Below, one piece after another: positions 24,559-33,912 of a DNA stretch of 64,000 nucleotides. Every line of letters begins with the position of its first letter. Within the stretch, counting starts at the first letter, position 1. The stretch lies in NCBI GenBank assembly GCA_017621455.1, contig JAGATC010000020.1:186001-250000 (forward strand), read 5' to 3'. The stretch is from Alistipes sp. Lineage in GTDB: Bacteria; Bacteroidota; Bacteroidia; Bacteroidales; Rikenellaceae. Both the position numbers and the translations under genes were made by a program. The notes beneath the pieces were generated by a model. The model had not been told where the DNA came from. It was given only the letters and a program-made list of their open reading frames with translations, and searched no databases.

Positions 24559-25782
24559 ATGGGATTGCGTAAATTTGTAGATAAGATTAAGCCCACCTTC
24601 TCTGAGGGCGGTAAGCTCAGTTTCTTGCACTCGACATTCGAGGGCTTCGAGACATTCCTTTATGCTCCGAACACCGTAACAAAGCGTGGTGCTCACATCC
24701 GCGACTGTAACGATATCAAGCGTGTGATGATCACCGTAGTTGTGGCTCTCATCCCCGCAATGTTGTTCGGTATGTACAACCTCGGCCGCATGGCAGGCTT
24801 CACTGGCATGTGGGATGCGTTCCTCTTCGGTCTCGTTGAGATGTTGCCTATGATTGTCGTATCGTACGTCGTGGGTCTCTCGATTGAGTTTGCTTTTGCA
24901 CAGGTGCGTCGTCACGAGATCAACGAGGGCTTCCTTGTTACTGGTCTCTTGATTCCATTGGTGATGCCTATCGGTGTACCCCTCTGGGTTGTAGCGTTGT
25001 CTACAGCGTTTGCCGTGATTATCGGTAAGGAGGTATTCGGTGGTACTGGTATGAACGTCTTCAACCCCGCATTGTTGGCACGTGCCTTTGCATTCTTTGG
25101 CTACACCTCTTCAATGTCTGGTGAGACAGCATGGTACGCTGGTGGCACTGTTCACAAGTGGTTGGGTCTTACCCCCGCTGGTACTGGCGAGGTGATGACT
25201 TCGGGTGCTACACCTTTGGCACAGCTCGGCGATGGCGCTGCAGCCTATACTGCCGACTGGTCTAACTTCCAGGATGCCTTCTTCGGCTTTATCCCTGGCT
25301 CTATGGGTGAGACCTCTACGTTGGCTATCCTTATCGGTGCTGTCATCTTGCTCTTCACGGGTGTCGCTTCATGGCGCACTATGATTAGCGTCTTTGCTGG
25401 TGGTTTGTTGATGGGTCTTGTGTTCAACCTTGTAGGTGCTGACCCCGCTTCATTGCCCGCAGATGCTACACCTGAGGCGATTGCACGCGCTGAGTATATG
25501 AACGTTCCTGCCTACTGGCACCTTGTTGTTGGTGGTTTCGCCTTTGGTGCTGTGTTTATGGCTACCGACCCCGTTACTTCGGCTCAGACCAACACTGGTA
25601 AGTGGATTTACGGTTTGATGGTTGGTATGTTGGCAGTACTTATCCGTGTTATCAACCCTGCATACCCTGAGGGTATGATGCTTTCAATCCTCTTTATGAA
25701 TGCTTTGGCTCCGCTCATCGACTACTTCGTTGTAGAGCGCAACATTGCACGTCGTAAGAAGCTTATTAAGAACGTTAAATAA
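24559..25782 (+). CDS. nqrB: Na+-translocating NADH:quinone reductase subunit B
   Basis: An integral membrane subunit of about ten helices carrying covalent FMN and riboflavin. 407 residues. The flavinylation site SGAT occurs in EVMTSGATPLAQLGDG (about residues 213-228). GTGMNVFNPALLARAFAFFGY and ATDPVTSAQTNTGKWIYG are family signatures shared with RnfD. The longer N-terminus and the NqrA/NqrF neighbours exclude Rnf. Start ATG three bases after the nqrA stop. Confidence 0.97.
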   Translation: MGLRKFVDKIKPTFSEGGKLSFLHSTFEGFETFLYAPNTVTKRGAHIRDCNDIKRVMITVVVALIPAMLFGMYNLGRMAGFTGMWDAFLFGLVEMLPMIVVSYVVGLSIEFAFAQVRRHEINEGFLVTGLLIPLVMPIGVPLWVVALSTAFAVIIGKEVFGGTGMNVFNPALLARAFAFFGYTSSMSGETAWYAGGTVHKWLGLTPAGTGEVMTSGATPLAQLGDGAAAYTADWSNFQDAFFGFIPGSMGETSTLAILIGAVILLFTGVASWRTMISVFAGGLLMGLVFNLVGADPASLPADATPEAIARAEYMNVPAYWHLVVGGFAFGAVFMATDPVTSAQTNTGKWIYGLMVGMLAVLIRVINPAYPEGMMLSILFMNALAPLIDYFVVERNIARRKKLIKNVK

Positions 25783-25793
25783 TAGAGAGAGCT

Positions 25794-26666
25794 ATGGCAA
25801 TTAATAAGAATTCAAATGCATATATCATCATCTACACGGTTGTGATGGTGGTAATCGTAGGTGCCTTGCTCGCCATCTTGGCTACATCGCTTAAGGATAG
25901 ACAGGAAGTTGAGGTGCAAAAGGAGCAGAAGTTTTCTATCATGCGCGTTCTTGGCGTAGCTAACGAGGATAGTGATAAGGACCAGATGGTTGAACTCTTT
26001 AAAAAGGATGTTACCATCGCTTGGATTGAAAAAGGTGAGTATACACCTGTTACTGGTAATAAGGCAGAAGAAAAGGCTGTATTTGATCGCCTTGGTAACC
26101 GCAAGGAGCTTCGCGAGGTGACAGATAAGCTTCCAATCTTCCAGCAGGGTGACACCTATGTTATTCCTATGGCTGGTAAGGGTCTTTGGGATGATATCTG
26201 GGGCTTTATCGCCTTGCAGAAGACCGAGGATGGTACTAACTATAAGGTTTCAGGCATCGTAATGGACCACAAGGGTGAGACCCCAGGTCTTGGTGCCGAG
26301 ATCGCAACGGCTGCTGTTCAGGATAAGTTTATTGGAATGACACTCTTCGATGCTGAAGATAATATCGCTGTGCAGATGCTTAAGGGCGGTATGGCTCATA
26401 AGAGTGCTGTTGAGGGCTCAACCGTAGACGCTATCTCTGGTGGTACTAAGACTTGCGACGGTGTCAACAAGATGATTAAGGATTCTATCGGCAAGTATGC
26501 AGCCTTCCTTAAGGCGCAGTTGGGCGCTACTACTCCCGCTGAGGTTGAGGCTCCCGCTGAGGATGAGGCTCCAGTTGAGGGCGAGACCCCCGCTGAGGAG
26601 ACTGTAACTGAGGATACTGTAGCTGAGGATGTAAATGTTGAATCTAATAATGGTAAGGAGGAGTAA
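25794..26666 (+). CDS. nqrC: Na+-translocating NADH:quinone reductase subunit C with acidic tail
   Basis: A periplasmically exposed FMN-binding subunit with one N-terminal transmembrane helix (about 9-30). 290 residues. The flavinylation motif is SGGTKT in DAISGGTKTCDGVN (about 221-234), a variant of SGATxT with the acceptor Thr kept. Also seen: HKGETPGLGAEI. After residue 245 the protein carries a low-complexity tail of about 45 residues rich in Ala, Pro, Glu and Val (repeats of PAEVEAPAE type) that is not part of the NqrC fold. The tail is probably flexible. Whether it is functional is unknown. Confidence 0.95.
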   Translation: MAINKNSNAYIIIYTVVMVVIVGALLAILATSLKDRQEVEVQKEQKFSIMRVLGVANEDSDKDQMVELFKKDVTIAWIEKGEYTPVTGNKAEEKAVFDRLGNRKELREVTDKLPIFQQGDTYVIPMAGKGLWDDIWGFIALQKTEDGTNYKVSGIVMDHKGETPGLGAEIATAAVQDKFIGMTLFDAEDNIAVQMLKGGMAHKSAVEGSTVDAISGGTKTCDGVNKMIKDSIGKYAAFLKAQLGATTPAEVEAPAEDEAPVEGETPAEETVTEDTVAEDVNVESNNGKEE

Positions 26667-26669
26667 GCT

Positions 26670-27284
26670 ATGAAACTAAGTAAGAATTTTACTAATCCGT
26701 TGGCAGCTAACAACCCCGTTATCGTTCAGATTCTGGGTATCTGCTCAGCTTTGGCCGTTACCGTACAGCTTAAGCCAGCGTTGGTTATGGGTTTGTCAGT
26801 AACATTTGTGTGTGCATTCTCTAACCTCGTGATGTCGCTCTTGCGTAATGGCGTACCTTCGCGTATTCGTATCATCGTGCAGTTGGTCGTAATCGCAACA
26901 TTGGTAATCGTTGTAGACCAGTTCTTGCGCGCATTTATGTTTGATGTGTCTAAGCAGCTCTCGGTATACGTTGGTCTTATCATCACCAACTGTATCGTGA
27001 TGGGTCGTGTTGAGGCATTTGCGCTTGGTAACAAGCCTTGGGCATCGTTCGTTGATGGTGTGTCGAATGGTTTGGGTTATACCCTTATCCTCGTCATCGT
27101 GGCTTTCTTCCGTGAGCTTTGTGGCTCGGGTAAGCTCTTCGGTATGGAGATTATTCCCCAGGGAGCTTATGAGGCCGGCTACATGAACAACGGTTTGTTC
27201 CTCTTCCCTCCCATGGCGCTTATTATCATTGGTTGTATCATCTGGATACACCGTTCGTTTAACAAGGATTTACAGGAAAAATAG
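26670..27284 (+). CDS. nqrD: Na+-translocating NADH:quinone reductase subunit D
   Basis: A six-helix membrane subunit of the Na+ channel, paralogous to nqrE. 204 residues. [20 protein letters not shown] at the N-terminus and [17 protein letters not shown] (about 109-125) are diagnostic; conserved Cys residues in NCIVMGR and ICSAL are in the half-helix positions that hold the intramembrane iron centre together with NqrE. Three bases after nqrC. Confidence 0.97.
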   Translation: MKLSKNFTNPLAANNPVIVQILGICSALAVTVQLKPALVMGLSVTFVCAFSNLVMSLLRNGVPSRIRIIVQLVVIATLVIVVDQFLRAFMFDVSKQLSVYVGLIITNCIVMGRVEAFALGNKPWASFVDGVSNGLGYTLILVIVAFFRELCGSGKLFGMEIIPQGAYEAGYMNNGLFLFPPMALIIIGCIIWIHRSFNKDLQEK

Positions 27285-27295
27285 GAGGTTAGCGT

Positions 27296-27898
27296 ATGTT
27301 GAATTTGTTTATTAACTCGATGCTTATCGAGAACATGGTCTTCTCCTTCTTCTTCGGTATGTGTTCGTACATTGCCGTGTCGAAGAGTGTAAAGACTGCT
27401 TTGGGCTTGGGTGCCGCTGTAACTTTTGTACAGGTAATGACCGTGCCTTTGAACTACCTCCTTAACGAGTATGTTCTAAGTCCTAGCCCTATCAATGGTA
27501 ATACCGACCTTAGCTTCTTGTCATTCATCTTGTTCATCGCCGTTATCGCTGCCTTTGTGCAGTTGGTGGAGATGATTGTAGAGAAGTTTGCTCCATCGTT
27601 GTACAACCAGCTCGGTATCTTCTTGCCCCTTATCGCTGTAAACTGTGCCATCATGGGTGGCTCGCTCTTTATGCAGCAGATGGTTGGCGAGGGTGAGATT
27701 GCTAACGTTGGTGACGCTGTAGTTTATGGTCTTGGTTCGGGTATTGGTTGGTGGTTGGCTATCGTTATGATGGCTGCTATCCGCGAGAAGATTGAGTACT
27801 CACACGTTCCTGCTGCGATGAAGGGCCCAGGTATCGCCTTCATCATCACCGGCTTGATGGGTATTGCCTTTATGATCTTCTCTGGTATTCAGTTGTAA
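27296..27898 (+). CDS. nqrE: Na+-translocating NADH:quinone reductase subunit E
   Basis: A six-helix membrane subunit paired with NqrD. 200 residues. FFFGMCSYIAVS and LPLIAVNCAIMGGSLFM carry the two conserved half-helix cysteines for the shared Fe centre. The start has an unusually good upstream AGGAGG (27282-27288), rare for this phylum. The EYSHVPAAMKGPGIAFIITGLM tail of the family is present. Confidence 0.97.
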   Translation: MLNLFINSMLIENMVFSFFFGMCSYIAVSKSVKTALGLGAAVTFVQVMTVPLNYLLNEYVLSPSPINGNTDLSFLSFILFIAVIAAFVQLVEMIVEKFAPSLYNQLGIFLPLIAVNCAIMGGSLFMQQMVGEGEIANVGDAVVYGLGSGIGWWLAIVMMAAIREKIEYSHVPAAMKGPGIAFIITGLMGIAFMIFSGIQL

Positions 27899-27919
27899 CC
27901 TTTAATAAGAGTAAGGAAT

Positions 27920-29182
27920 ATGGAATTTAATACAATTTTATGGGCAGTAGTTGCCTTTCTTGCAGTTACGCTCCTTTTGGTTGCGCTGCTACTCTTAGCA
28001 AAGGCAAAGCTGACATCGTCAGGTGCTGTTAAGATCAACATCAACGACGGTGATAAGGTTTTGGAGGTTGAGTCTGGCTCAACACTTCTTAACACACTCT
28101 CGGAGCAGGGTATCTTCCTTCCTTCGGCATGTGGTGGTAAGGGTGCTTGTGGTCAGTGCAAGTGCCAGGTAGTATCGGGTGGTGGCGAGATTTTGCCCAC
28201 CGAGCGTGGCTTCTTCAACCGCCGTCAGATCAACGATGGCTGGCGCCTCGGCTGCCAGGTAAAGGTTAAGGAGGACATGCAGATTAAGGTTCCCGCATCG
28301 GTACTCTCTATCAAGAAGTGGGAGTGCGAGGTTGTGTCGAACCACAATGTGGCTACCTTCATCAAGGAGTTCGTTGTTAAGCTCCCCGAGGGTGAGCACC
28401 TTAACTTCCGTTCGGGTGGTTACATCCAGATCGACGTGCCTGCAATCACTGTTGACTATAAGGATATCGACGTAGACCCCGAGTACCGTGAGGATTGGGA
28501 GAAGATGGGTGTATTCAACCTTAAGATGGTTAACCCCGAGCCCCAGGTTCGTGCCTACTCGTGTGCTACATACCCCGCTGAGGGCGATATCATCAAGCTA
28601 AACGTGCGTATTGCAACACCTCCATTCGACCGTGCTAAGGGTGGCTTTATGAATGTTAACCCTGGTGTATGTTCTTCGTACATCTACTCACTTAAGCCCG
28701 GCGATAAGATCATCATGTCAGGTCCCTTCGGCGAGTTCTTCTTGCCCGATAACCTCTCGGATGATCAGGAGCTTGTATTCATCGGTGGTGGTGCAGGTAT
28801 GGCGCCTATGCGTTCACATATCATGCACCTCTTCAAGACCCTCAAGACTGGTCGCAAGGTTAACTTCTTCTACGGTGCTCGTTCACTCAAGGAGGCCTTC
28901 TACCTCGATGACTACTATCAGATTGAGAAGGAGTTCCCCAACTTTAAGTTCCACCTCGCACTCGACCGCCCCGATCCCGAGGCAGACAAGGCAGGTGTAC
29001 CTTATGTTCCCGGCTTCGTTCACAACGTTCTCTACGAGACATACCTCAAGAACCACGACGAGCCAGAGGGCATCATCTACCTCATGTGCGGTCCTCCAAT
29101 GATGGCACAGTCGGTAGTGAACCTTCTCGACAGCCTTGGAGTGCCTGCGGAGAATATTCTCTTTGATAACTTCGGCGCATAA
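27920..29182 (+). CDS. nqrF: Na+-translocating NADH:quinone reductase subunit F
   Basis: The electron-entry subunit: it oxidises NADH through FAD and passes electrons to a [2Fe-2S] centre. 420 residues. One N-terminal membrane helix (about 6-28), then the ferredoxin domain with Cys71, Cys77 and Cys80 in ACGGKGACGQC and a fourth Cys near 112 (RLGCQV). The FAD domain shows VRAYSCATYPAE, and the NADH domain shows FIGGGAGMAPMRSH and YLMCGPPMM. The stop codon TAA directly abuts repeat R4. Last gene of nqrABCDEF. Confidence 0.97.
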   Translation: MEFNTILWAVVAFLAVTLLLVALLLLAKAKLTSSGAVKININDGDKVLEVESGSTLLNTLSEQGIFLPSACGGKGACGQCKCQVVSGGGEILPTERGFFNRRQINDGWRLGCQVKVKEDMQIKVPASVLSIKKWECEVVSNHNVATFIKEFVVKLPEGEHLNFRSGGYIQIDVPAITVDYKDIDVDPEYREDWEKMGVFNLKMVNPEPQVRAYSCATYPAEGDIIKLNVRIATPPFDRAKGGFMNVNPGVCSSYIYSLKPGDKIIMSGPFGEFFLPDNLSDDQELVFIGGGAGMAPMRSHIMHLFKTLKTGRKVNFFYGARSLKEAFYLDDYYQIEKEFPNFKFHLALDRPDPEADKAGVPYVPGFVHNVLYETYLKNHDEPEGIIYLMCGPPMMAQSVVNLLDSLGVPAENILFDNFGA

Positions 29183-29311
29183 TTTTAGCGTGATAAGGGG
29201 TCATTCTCGACCCATCCCAAAAGTAAGACCCCTCGGGCTGTACTACTTTGTACTATCCCGAGGGGTCTTCTTTTGCGATGAGCCAATCCTAACCCCTTCT
29301 GACGCTAAAAT
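29182..29311 (+). repeat. Post-stop nested-hairpin repeat R4 with terminal inverted repeats
   Basis: It starts on the last base of the nqrF stop. 20-base terminal inverted repeats (29182-29201 and 29292-29311) match at 18 positions. Inside, a 13-bp perfect stem AAGACCCCTCGGG (29225-29237 with 29257-29269) is capped by GTAC-TACTTT-GTAC (29240-29253). The outer arms ATCCCAAAAG and CTTCTTTTGCGATG match R1. It probably terminates the nqr transcript. Confidence 0.8.
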
Positions 29312-29420
29312 AATTTCTTGTGATAGCGGCGCTACTGCGACGCTTCAGTCAGAATGGCGAATGGGAAATACGTTTCAGTATGTCCCATCCGGGCTTTCTC
29401 TTTATCGTCGCCAAATTACA
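29312..29420 (+). repeat. Post-stop nested-hairpin repeat R5
   Basis: It directly follows R4. It starts ATTTCTTGTGATAGCGGCGC and contains an imperfect stem ATGGG/CCCAT capped by ATAC-GTTTCA-GTAT (29368-29381). About 100 bases align with R6 (shared GTGATAGCGG, GCGACGCTTC, AAATACG, AGTATGTCCC and CTTTCTC blocks). The remainder 29421-29525 shows no gene. Confidence 0.7.
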
Positions 29421-29525
29421 CCCCTTTTAACACCCAATCCAGGCAATTACAGCTCATCGTCGGGATTTTTGTCGAGCATGAACGAACAACTCCACTGCCT
29501 TGAGTGCACATATATTTATGTATGA

Positions 29526-29557
29526 TTGATAGATATAGGATTTTTTTATTATATTTG
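29526..29557 (+). promoter_or_regulatory. Promoter for obg
   Basis: TTG at 29526-29528, a 21-base spacer and TATATTTG at 29550-29557; start codon 49 bases on. Confidence 0.65.
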
Positions 29558-29605
29558 CCCCAAATACGCATATATAAAAACACACCTTATACCTATTTAT
29601 AAAGT

Positions 29606-30622
29606 ATGGCAGGAAGCAACTTTGTAGATTACGTAAAGATATTCGCACGCTCAGGACATGGTGGTGCTGGCTCGTGCCATTTCCGTCGCGAGAAGTTTGT
29701 AGCCTTCGGTGGCCCCGATGGTGGTGATGGCGGCAAGGGCGGTAGCATCATCCTCCAGGGTGACAGTCAGTACTGGACACTCATACACCTTAAGTACAAG
29801 CGTCACCAGTTCGCTGAGGATGGTGAGAATGGTCATGGTGCACGCTCTACGGGTGCCGATGCCAAGGATATCATCATCCCCGTGCCGCTGGGAACGGTAG
29901 CTCGTCAGGTGATAACCGACGAAGAGACGGGTGAGACCTACACCGAGTACGTAGGTGAGGTTACGGAGCATGGCGAGCAGCTGGTGCTTTTGAAGGGTGG
30001 CCGCGGTGGCTTGGGCAACTGGCATTTCCGCACAGCCACAAACCAGACACCACGCTATGCGCAGCCCGGCGAAGAGGGCCAGGAGGGTGCTTTCATCCTC
30101 GAGCTGAAGGTCTTGGCAGATGTAGGCCTCGTAGGCTTCCCCAATGCGGGTAAATCGACGCTACTATCTGTGGTGTCTGCCGCGAAGCCCAAGATTGCCA
30201 ACTACGCCTTTACAACGCTCGAACCTAACCTCGGCATCGTCTCGGTGCGTGATGACCACTCGTTCGTCATGGCCGACATCCCAGGTATTATCGAGGGCGC
30301 ACATGAGGGTCGTGGCCTTGGTACGCGCTTCTTGCGCCATATCGAGCGTAACTCGGTGCTGCTATTTATGGTCCCCGCAGATAGCGACGACATTGCTGCC
30401 GACTACGAGATTTTGCTCGGCGAGCTTACGCAGTATAACCCTGAATTATTGGATAAGGAGCGCCTATTGGCTATCACCAAGTGCGATATGCTCGACGATG
30501 AGCTTATTGAAGAGATGCGCGCGCACCTCCCCAAGGGCATAGAGTCTATATTTATCTCGTCGGTGGCCAATATGAATATCACACAATTGAAGGATATGCT
30601 TTGGCGTGCCCTTACTAAGTAG
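29606..30622 (+). CDS. obg: GTPase Obg/CgtA
   Basis: An essential GTPase acting in 50S ribosome assembly and stress signalling. 338 residues. The N-terminal glycine-rich Obg domain (about 1-158) shows [26 protein letters not shown] and [10 protein letters not shown]. The G domain holds the P-loop GFPNAGKST (about 168-176), switch [14 protein letters not shown] and TKCD (NKxD equivalent). There is no C-terminal OCT domain, as is common for short Obg forms outside Firmicutes. The next gene starts 25 bases on. Confidence 0.97.
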   Translation: MAGSNFVDYVKIFARSGHGGAGSCHFRREKFVAFGGPDGGDGGKGGSIILQGDSQYWTLIHLKYKRHQFAEDGENGHGARSTGADAKDIIIPVPLGTVARQVITDEETGETYTEYVGEVTEHGEQLVLLKGGRGGLGNWHFRTATNQTPRYAQPGEEGQEGAFILELKVLADVGLVGFPNAGKSTLLSVVSAAKPKIANYAFTTLEPNLGIVSVRDDHSFVMADIPGIIEGAHEGRGLGTRFLRHIERNSVLLFMVPADSDDIAADYEILLGELTQYNPELLDKERLLAITKCDMLDDELIEEMRAHLPKGIESIFISSVANMNITQLKDMLWRALTK

Positions 30623-30647
30623 ATTATTTTTAACCTGTTAGAATAAA

Positions 30648-32324
30648 ATGAAACTGTTTGCAAAGTTATCAATCGTCATGAGCATGGTGCTTATGATGGT
30701 TGCGTGTGGCGCCGATGAGCCTACACCTAATGGTCCTAACACTGCTACTCCTGAGATTGCGGTTACTCCCTCGGGTATTGTCACCATGCCTGCAGCGGGT
30801 GGCGACGTGGAGCTTGGCTACGAGATAATTAACCCCGTTGAGGGTGTCGAGCTTGAGACTACGGCCGATAGCGAGTGGATTACCAATATTGCTGTGGGTG
30901 AGAAGCTTACGTTTAGTGTTGAGCGTAACCACTCTGACCAGCAGCGTATCGGCATCGTAACGCTTAGCTACGAGGGTGCTGAGGACCTATCTATCGCCAT
31001 ACAGCAGAATGAGGCCCTTGCCTCGGGTGATGTGCGCCTAACAATCTCCTCGGATCGTAAGACGGTGTTCGAGGCTACGGGTGGCACTGGCAAGGTAACA
31101 TATATGCTCGAGTGCGACGAGCAGGGAGCCATGCCTGATGTTGAGTCTGATGCTCAGTGGATTACCATCGACTCGGTAGAGGAGGGGTCTGTTAGCTACA
31201 CCGTAGCACGTAGTAACGTTGAGGAGAAGCGTACAGGTCACATTACGCTCTCATACTCAGGTAAGAGTGCCGAGGTTACCATCGAGCAGAAGGCGGCGGA
31301 GCTACTGCCTATACTTACTGCTAATAGCACCTCTATCCGCTGTGGTGAGACCATCACCTTCACCGTAATCTACGCCGAGGAGGATGTTACTGCCGAGGCT
31401 ACTATCTACGACTACTACACTAAGACTGAGGTTACAAATCCCTACACTCCTACGGAGGTTGCTGAGCGTGTATTCTATGCTTCGTACAACAATCGTACGT
31501 CGAAGGTGCTCACCGTGAACGTCGTTCCAGAGTATACCCCCGAACTCCCTGTAGATGCAGAGCCCGAGAGCTACGACTTCAATCAGCGTATGCTTATCGT
31601 CGACCATACGGGTGTTGGTTGTGGCTACTGCCCCAATATGAAGTCTACGCTTAAGTCGATGGAGCAGGATAGCAAATACGTACATAAGTTCAATATCGTA
31701 TACGCCTACTCGTTCAGCAGAAACGAGGTGTGCTACTCATCGGCATCCGATACCTTCTGGAGCTACTACAAGGATGTGTGCAGCACAAGCTATATGCCTC
31801 TTACGGGCTATCCCAGCGCTACGTTTAACTACTGCCGTAACTTCGCAGCAGCACCGAACCATATAACACAGAAGGTTGATGAGTATTGGGATGAGAACCC
31901 ATCGGCATCGGTGGCCCTTGCCGCAACCATCAAGGATGGCAAGTATGTGGTAAACGTGGAGGTTAAGAGTGCCGAGGCGCAGAACATACATCTTGCCTTG
32001 TGGGTGCTCGAGGATGATATCTATGCCAAGCAGTCGGGAGGCTACGAGGAGTGGATGAACACCCACCATAGCGTATTGCGCGACTGCATCACCGGAGCGT
32101 CGAGGAGCGATATCTCGGGCATAGACTTTGGCTACATCCAGGCCAACAGCACCATGAGCCGCGTATATCAGTTCGACATCTTCAAAGCCACTGCGTGGAA
32201 TAGCGACAACTTCAAGCTAATCGCCGTAATCTCTGCGCCTAACGAAGAGTTTGATAACCGCTATGAGGTAATTGACACGGCTATGTGTGAGATTGATGGC
32301 ACTGCGGCCCACGAGTATAAATAA
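30648..32324 (+). CDS. Lipoprotein: two BACON domains plus Omp28-like domain
   Basis: 558 residues. Lipobox MVAC, Cys20. Two BACON domains (about 37-122 and 128-212) have the usual SEWITNI / AQWITID strands, then an Ig-like stretch (about 215-300). The C-terminal half (about 310-555) resembles the Omp28-related outer-membrane family: FNQRMLIVDHTGVGCGYCPNM, with a CGYC pair where a thioredoxin fold carries its active site, then AYSFSRNEVC, a cis-Pro-like GYPSATFNY and HHSVLRDCITGA. A redox or binding function at the cell surface is possible; none is proven. It may be co-transcribed with obg, 25 bases upstream. Confidence 0.85.
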   Translation: MKLFAKLSIVMSMVLMMVACGADEPTPNGPNTATPEIAVTPSGIVTMPAAGGDVELGYEIINPVEGVELETTADSEWITNIAVGEKLTFSVERNHSDQQRIGIVTLSYEGAEDLSIAIQQNEALASGDVRLTISSDRKTVFEATGGTGKVTYMLECDEQGAMPDVESDAQWITIDSVEEGSVSYTVARSNVEEKRTGHITLSYSGKSAEVTIEQKAAELLPILTANSTSIRCGETITFTVIYAEEDVTAEATIYDYYTKTEVTNPYTPTEVAERVFYASYNNRTSKVLTVNVVPEYTPELPVDAEPESYDFNQRMLIVDHTGVGCGYCPNMKSTLKSMEQDSKYVHKFNIVYAYSFSRNEVCYSSASDTFWSYYKDVCSTSYMPLTGYPSATFNYCRNFAAAPNHITQKVDEYWDENPSASVALAATIKDGKYVVNVEVKSAEAQNIHLALWVLEDDIYAKQSGGYEEWMNTHHSVLRDCITGASRSDISGIDFGYIQANSTMSRVYQFDIFKATAWNSDNFKLIAVISAPNEEFDNRYEVIDTAMCEIDGTAAHEYK

Positions 32325-32357
32325 GCTACCTAAAACCTAAAATAAACAATAACTAAA

Positions 32358-33692
32358 ATGAGAAAACTTTTTGCATTATTGCTTCTTGCATCAGTGGCAT
32401 TTACCGCTTGTGAGCCTAAAGACCCTGAGGTAAACTACGACAACCTAAAAATCAAGCTAACATCTGAGTCGGTGATGAACTTTGCCATAGATGGTGGCGA
32501 GGGCACAATCACCTACGATTTTGAGGATATCAGCGAGGCTACACGTAGCAAACTGAAGTTCCCAACTCCCGAGGCAGCAACTGCGGTAGAGTGGATTACC
32601 GATGTTACGGTGCACCCTACCGATTTGGAGGTAACATTCAAGGTCGCAGCAAATGCTGACAGTGCACGTGAGGCAACTATCAAGGTGTGGTATGGCGACT
32701 ATAGCTTTATGGTTATGGTAAAGCAGGCTGGCGTAACATCTTACGACAAGACATTCACTGCTACGCACGTGGGTGGTACCTACTATGGTAAGGTTCAGAC
32801 CCGTGGCTACGACTACTTTATCATCCTCTCGAATATGCAGCCCGAGAGCATCGCTACAGTGCCTTATGGTGCTTGCGAGTACCGCTTCGACATCTACTCG
32901 GAGCATGGCGCTGCGTTCGACTCTGTACGTCGTGTGCCCGTGGGTACCTACACTCTCGACCATAAGAGAACCGGAGAGCCCGGCACTATTGACGCCGATA
33001 TGAATTGTAGCTATATGTACGACAACCGCGAGTTGGCTATAAACGAGGCCTTCAAGACTGGTACGCTCACAGTTACTGAGGATAGCATCATTGCAGACAT
33101 TGTGCTCTTCAATGGCGAGTCTCACCACATCGAGTACCACGGCGATTGCATCATGGAGGACTATACCCAGCCTACCTTTGCCGACATATCACCCGTAAGC
33201 CAGTACACCTCAGATATTGAGTTTAACGTAACTGGTGGCGAGTTTATGCCTATCTTCCGTGGCAACTGGTACGATAGCGATAGCGATGTGTGGTTTATTC
33301 ACATGATCGAGCAGCGCAACGGCTTCTCGGGCGTATATCTCCTCTTCGATTTCTTTGTTCCCCGCTCAAATGGTGGCTTCGAGAATAAGGATGGCTTCAT
33401 TGGTGAGTACACCTTGCTCGACCCTGCAGCAGAGTCTTGGGACTACACCTTCCCTGCAGGACGTCTTCGCGACGACTCGTTGCAGCTGCACGCGTGGTAT
33501 GCAAAGTGTGTTAACGGTCAGGTCGATATGTCGCAGGCAGCACCCATTACTGCAGGTACCATCAAGATTGAGCGAGATGGCGACGACTTGGTTCTCACTG
33601 TCGATGGCAAGGACGATAACGGCAATAACCTCAAGGGTACGTTCCGTGGTAAGGCTCACGACTATGACTATCAGAATCAGGCCCACGATTAA
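32358..33692 (+). CDS. BACON-domain surface lipoprotein
   Basis: 444 residues. Lipobox FTAC, Cys18. One BACON domain (about 33-130) ending in VMVKQAG, then two copies of the beta module (about 138-270 and 285-435): GGTYYGKVQTRGYDYFIILSN opens the first and HHIEYHG closes it; DDNGNNLKGTFRG closes the second. It is a close relative in domain order of the protein at 918, although the two loci are about 31 kb apart. It follows the Omp28-type gene by 33 bases. The stop codon is immediately followed by repeats R6 and R7. Confidence 0.85.
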   Translation: MRKLFALLLLASVAFTACEPKDPEVNYDNLKIKLTSESVMNFAIDGGEGTITYDFEDISEATRSKLKFPTPEAATAVEWITDVTVHPTDLEVTFKVAANADSAREATIKVWYGDYSFMVMVKQAGVTSYDKTFTATHVGGTYYGKVQTRGYDYFIILSNMQPESIATVPYGACEYRFDIYSEHGAAFDSVRRVPVGTYTLDHKRTGEPGTIDADMNCSYMYDNRELAINEAFKTGTLTVTEDSIIADIVLFNGESHHIEYHGDCIMEDYTQPTFADISPVSQYTSDIEFNVTGGEFMPIFRGNWYDSDSDVWFIHMIEQRNGFSGVYLLFDFFVPRSNGGFENKDGFIGEYTLLDPAAESWDYTFPAGRLRDDSLQLHAWYAKCVNGQVDMSQAAPITAGTIKIERDGDDLVLTVDGKDDNGNNLKGTFRGKAHDYDYQNQAHD

Positions 33693-33816
33693 TTTTGTTG
33701 TGATAGCGGTGCATTAGCGACGCTTCTCTCAAAAGAGCAAAAGGAAAATACGCAAAGTATGTCCCTTCCACTCTTTCTCGTGTCAGCGCCACTACTACAC
33801 CACCCTGACAACAAAA
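33692..33816 (+). repeat. Post-stop nested-hairpin repeat R6
   Basis: It starts on the stop codon with AATTTTGTTGTGATAGCGGTG; the right end near 33796-33816 is its imperfect inverted copy (about 17 of 21 positions). The hairpin AAAGAG...CTCTTT is capped by ATAC-GCAAA-GTAT (33748-33760). Aligns with R5 over about 100 bases. Confidence 0.75.
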
Positions 33817-33819
33817 TTG

Positions 33820-33912
33820 TCTGTTGTGATATTGGCGCATTAGCGACATATCCTTAAAGAAAAACCACCATAGGCTACTATCCTACGGTGGTTTCTTTTG
33901 CGATATGCCACT
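33820..33912 (+). repeat. Post-stop nested-hairpin repeat R7
   Basis: It begins TGTTGTGATATTGGCGCAT, and carries a 13-base stem with one mismatch (33862-33874 with 33882-33894) and a seven-base CTACTAT loop. The 3' arm TTTCTTTTGCGATATG matches the R1/R4 arm. It lies between convergent genes and directly abuts the stop of the divIC-like gene at 33913. Confidence 0.7.

Noticed and set aside
32457..33140. A 227-codon minus-strand frame within the BACON lipoprotein gene
   Set aside because: It lies wholly antisense to a gene with clear domain structure; its composition is a shadow of codon bias. The same holds for other long antisense frames such as 6019-6546.
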